NCBI GenBank assembly: GCA_002405875.1
Contig: DHMR01000045.1
Coordinates: forward strand, 1 to 17,055
Reading direction: 5' to 3'
Source: a bacterium UBA4637
Lineage (GTDB): Bacteria > Bacteroidota > Bacteroidia > Bacteroidales > Bacteroidaceae
Length of the DNA stretch: 17,055 nt
Both the position numbers and the translations under genes were made by a program. The notes beneath the pieces were generated by a model. It was not told the DNA's origin, did no database searches, and worked only from the letters and a program-made list of their open reading frames with translations. This document shows, piece after piece, positions 15,011-17,055 of this stretch; positions within the stretch are counted from its first letter, which is position 1; every line of letters begins with the position of its first letter.

Positions 15011-15055
15011 TATCAAGAAAGGCTGGCTTCTGCTAGAAGTCAGCCTTTCTTGATA
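15011..15055. terminator. Bidirectional terminator hairpin
   Basis: TATCAAGAAAGGCTG (15011-15025) pairs perfectly with 15041-15055. After one G-T pair the stem continues with CTTCT/AGAAG around a 3-nt loop. It lies 18 bp beyond the transporter stop codon. The convergent pseudouridine synthase gene ends at 15033, inside the hairpin, so its last codons (ISRKADF and stop) form one arm. AT-rich flanks are present, but long T-runs are not. Confidence 0.8.
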
Positions 15056-16820
15056 TAGTAAGTTTCTTTCCGGTCAAGGGATGATAGAAAGTAATCTCCT
15101 CAGCATGGAGATGGAGGCGGGCAGCCTTCTCATTGCCATAGAGTGGGTCGCCAAGAATGGGGGCATCCAAACCTTCTTGATGCGCACAATGAACGCGAAG
15201 CTGATGGGTTCGGCCTGTTTTGGGATAGAGGGCAAGGCGCAGATGTGTATCGTCCATTCGCTCTAATATCTCATATTCGGTAATGGCTTCCTTGCCTTGT
15301 TCGCGTTGCACGATTTGGCGAGGGCGGTCTAGGTAATCGGGCATCAAAGGGAGAGAAAGAATCGCTCTATTTTTTTCTCTGTTATTTTCCGCAGTTTCTG
15401 TCATTTTTCTTTCTACGTTGAAATCTGCCATCAATTTATCACAAGCTTCTTTGCTGCCACAACCGATGATGGCGATGTATTTCTTCTGAACTTGATGGGT
15501 CAAGAAAGCTCGTTGCAATCGATGATAAGCGAACTCGGTCTTGGCGATAATCATGAGTCCACTGGTCGCCATATCAAGCCGATGGACAATGAGTGGGCCT
15601 GTCGCCATGGGATATTTTTTCCGCATCAGGGTATATACAGATGGAAGATTGGCATCCTTGCCCGGTACAGCCAACAAGCCTTCCGGTTTGTAAATTACAG
15701 CTAGCTCTTGGTCTTCGAAAAGCATTTCCACCTTATTATATATAGAGACATCATTGTCGGCAGGCATTACTGTCGTTGGAACTGCAAAGATGTGAGCGGG
15801 CAGCATCCAGTGTAGTATCGGCTTGCACTTACCATTGCAAGCTGGATAAAACTGGAGATGATGGCGAATCTCTTCCTTTGGGCTTTCGCCCCACCAAAAC
15901 ATTGCCATCTGCACAGGTTTGTAACCATATCGGTAAGCATATTGCAACAGTTTGGGTTCACAGCATTCGCCACTGCCAGCTGGTGGAACCATCTTCATGG
16001 CGACTCTTTTTGAAATGATAGATGCCTGTGGGGCGTCTTGAAGCGCAGCGTCTCGGAATATATCCAGCAAGTCTTTACTTTTCCCTTGGTAGTTGAGCAT
16101 ACGGAACTGCGAGAAGAGCCATTGCTGCAAGGCATCAGATAGCGTCTTTCGCAATTGTTTCAGTCTTTGCAGATTTTCTTGATAATCAGCAAATTCCATT
16201 TCTAAAGGAGTCTCCTCTGCAAGGGACTTCTTGAGACGGCGAAGTTCTGCCTTCATAAATTGGCTTTCCCTTGTCATTGCTTGCTTTTCTTCTGGAGTTA
16301 AAGCTTTGTGTTTTGGATCAAAGATTGCTTCTTCTCGACGAGCATCTCGTTTCGATTTAGCTATCTTTATTTTTTCTTGGTAAGAAATGATAACTTTCTT
16401 TCGCTCTTCTTGAAGGGAAGCTATTAATTTCTTCGCCTGTTTCATGCGCTCATCACCCTCCATTTGCTTGATGCTTTGGTTAATATGGGTAATTTCTGCC
16501 TCATGAATTTTAAAGTAGCCATCAGGCTGTAAATAGTCGAAAACAGCAGGCACAAAATCTTCCCAATCGCTTCGTCCACCTATCTGCCCACTATAAGCAA
16601 CAAAATAACCTATCTGTGAGTCCTTTTCCACAATAAGAATGCCAAACATCTTACCTCGATCAATCTCATTTCTCCAATCGTTTCGCTTTTCGAGATAAAG
16701 CTGTAGCTCTTTGCATACAGCGATACAGAGAGGATGAAGCTCATAATTGAGAGGGTTGTTCATCTCCTTAGGTAATCCTATTTTCAACAGAAAATCTTGA
16801 GGGACAGGATGTAATATCAT
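15033..16820 (-). CDS. RluA-family pseudouridine synthase with long N-terminal extension
   Basis: A 595-residue protein. The catalytic domain occupies about 360-595, with HRLDMATSGLMIIAKT (413-428), where D416 is the predicted catalytic Asp, and the later RTHQLRVH motif. Such enzymes isomerise uridine to pseudouridine in rRNA or tRNA; the target site is not evident. The N-terminal 360 residues are far longer than in a typical 220-330-residue RluA protein: a small domain (1-105), a charged coiled coil (about 110-240), then PPAGSGECC (279-287) and CNGKC (328-332), giving four cysteines that might bind a metal. This long form is known among RluA-like proteins. The start at 16820 is preferred to an internal Met at residue 20 because the preceding residues look conserved in the family. 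Confidence 0.9.
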   Translation of the reverse strand: MILHPVPQDFLLKIGLPKEMNNPLNYELHPLCIAVCKELQLYLEKRNDWRNEIDRGKMFGILIVEKDSQIGYFVAYSGQIGGRSDWEDFVPAVFDYLQPDGYFKIHEAEITHINQSIKQMEGDERMKQAKKLIASLQEERKKVIISYQEKIKIAKSKRDARREEAIFDPKHKALTPEEKQAMTRESQFMKAELRRLKKSLAEETPLEMEFADYQENLQRLKQLRKTLSDALQQWLFSQFRMLNYQGKSKDLLDIFRDAALQDAPQASIISKRVAMKMVPPAGSGECCEPKLLQYAYRYGYKPVQMAMFWWGESPKEEIRHHLQFYPACNGKCKPILHWMLPAHIFAVPTTVMPADNDVSIYNKVEMLFEDQELAVIYKPEGLLAVPGKDANLPSVYTLMRKKYPMATGPLIVHRLDMATSGLMIIAKTEFAYHRLQRAFLTHQVQKKYIAIIGCGSKEACDKLMADFNVERKMTETAENNREKNRAILSLPLMPDYLDRPRQIVQREQGKEAITEYEILERMDDTHLRLALYPKTGRTHQLRVHCAHQEGLDAPILGDPLYGNEKAARLHLHAEEITFYHPLTGKKLTISRKADF

Positions 16821-16830
16821 ATATAAATAT

Positions 16831-17055
16831 TTAATTTTGGTCCAAAATATACATCTTCACTCCTATCTTCTCGAATTTCTCCTGTAGTTCGAGAAGTTTC
16901 TCCTTTTCCTCGGGCGAAGAAGGAGCCACGTCGATGCGCTCCACATCCTGGGTGATGTCGATGTCGCCATGGTATTGTAGCTCGAAGAAGTCGAAGATAG
17001 GGGGAACATCTTTCGCCACCTCTTCGATTAAAGGAAAGTTATTGATGGTGAGTTT
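16831..17055 (-). CDS. C-terminal part of an unrecognised protein (partial)
   Basis: The frame is open from the right edge to a TAA at 16831, giving 74 residues. A GTG at 17019 could be read as a start, but the twelve upstream codons stay open to the edge, so a longer gene is likely. The visible part is acidic and ends in a helical segment rich in Glu and Lys (SPEEKEKLLELQEKFEKIG) followed by VKMYILDQN. No family was recognised. It lies 10 bp before the pseudouridine synthase gene and could be co-transcribed with it. Confidence 0.6.
   Translation of the reverse strand, partial: KLTINNFPLIEEVAKDVPPIFDFFELQYHGDIDITQDVERIDVAPSSPEEKEKLLELQEKFEKIGVKMYILDQN

Noticed and set aside
16831..17019. A complete 62-residue gene starting with GTG at 17019
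   Set aside because: The frame stays open upstream to the window edge and no ribosome-binding site is evident before the GTG, so a truncated larger gene is more likely.

Overview
The window looks like chromosome of a member of the Bacteroidales, most likely Prevotella/Segatella-like. The evidence is the set of fimbrillin-type (Mfa-like) lipoproteins, BspA-type leucine-rich repeats, a BACON domain joined to an M64 peptidase, promoters of the Bacteroidetes type (TTTG / TAnnTTTG), A-rich leaders that mostly lack a Shine-Dalgarno sequence, and a YidE/AspT-family transporter. The genus is an inference. No rRNA, tRNA, CRISPR array, transposase or phage gene was seen.

Layout. (1) Positions 1-725, minus strand: the N-terminal part of a membrane 4Fe-4S (NapH-like) protein that runs off the left edge. 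(2) 726-1038: a non-coding gap holding four 21-bp tandem units, each built on a near-palindrome, with the outermost units forming a perfect 15-bp inverted repeat. (3) 1039-11815, minus strand: eight closely spaced genes (gaps of 5-55 bp) behind one good promoter at about 11857-11887, probably a single operon of 10.8 kb. In transcription order these are: a fimbrillin-like lipoprotein; a 1173-residue lipoprotein joining fimbrillin-like, BspA-LRR, BACON and M64 metallopeptidase regions; a second fimbrillin-like lipoprotein; a membrane-anchored protein with a C-terminal NTF2-like region; an exported probable outer-membrane protein; an FN3/BspA-LRR lipoprotein; a probable helix-turn-helix protein; and a transmembrane Ser/Thr protein kinase. 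(4) 12024-12308, plus strand: a small exported basic protein. (5) 12305-13177, minus strand: a PfkB-family sugar/nucleoside kinase. (6) 13334-14992, plus strand: a YidE/AspT-family transporter, divergent from the PfkB gene. (7) 15011-15055: a strong bidirectional terminator hairpin that lies partly inside the next gene. (8) 15033-16820, minus strand: an RluA-family pseudouridine synthase with a long N-terminal extension, preceded at 10 bp by the C-terminal end of an unrecognised gene entering from the right edge.

The most interesting part is the eight-gene operon. Six of its products are predicted to be exported or lipidated, with adhesin, pilin-like or protease features, and the last two could be regulators: a helix-turn-helix-like protein and a kinase with one membrane span. 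The arrangement suggests a surface adhesion/proteolysis module that carries its own signalling components. Individual families are recognisable, but I know of no described system with this whole composition; that is inference from reading, not from a search.
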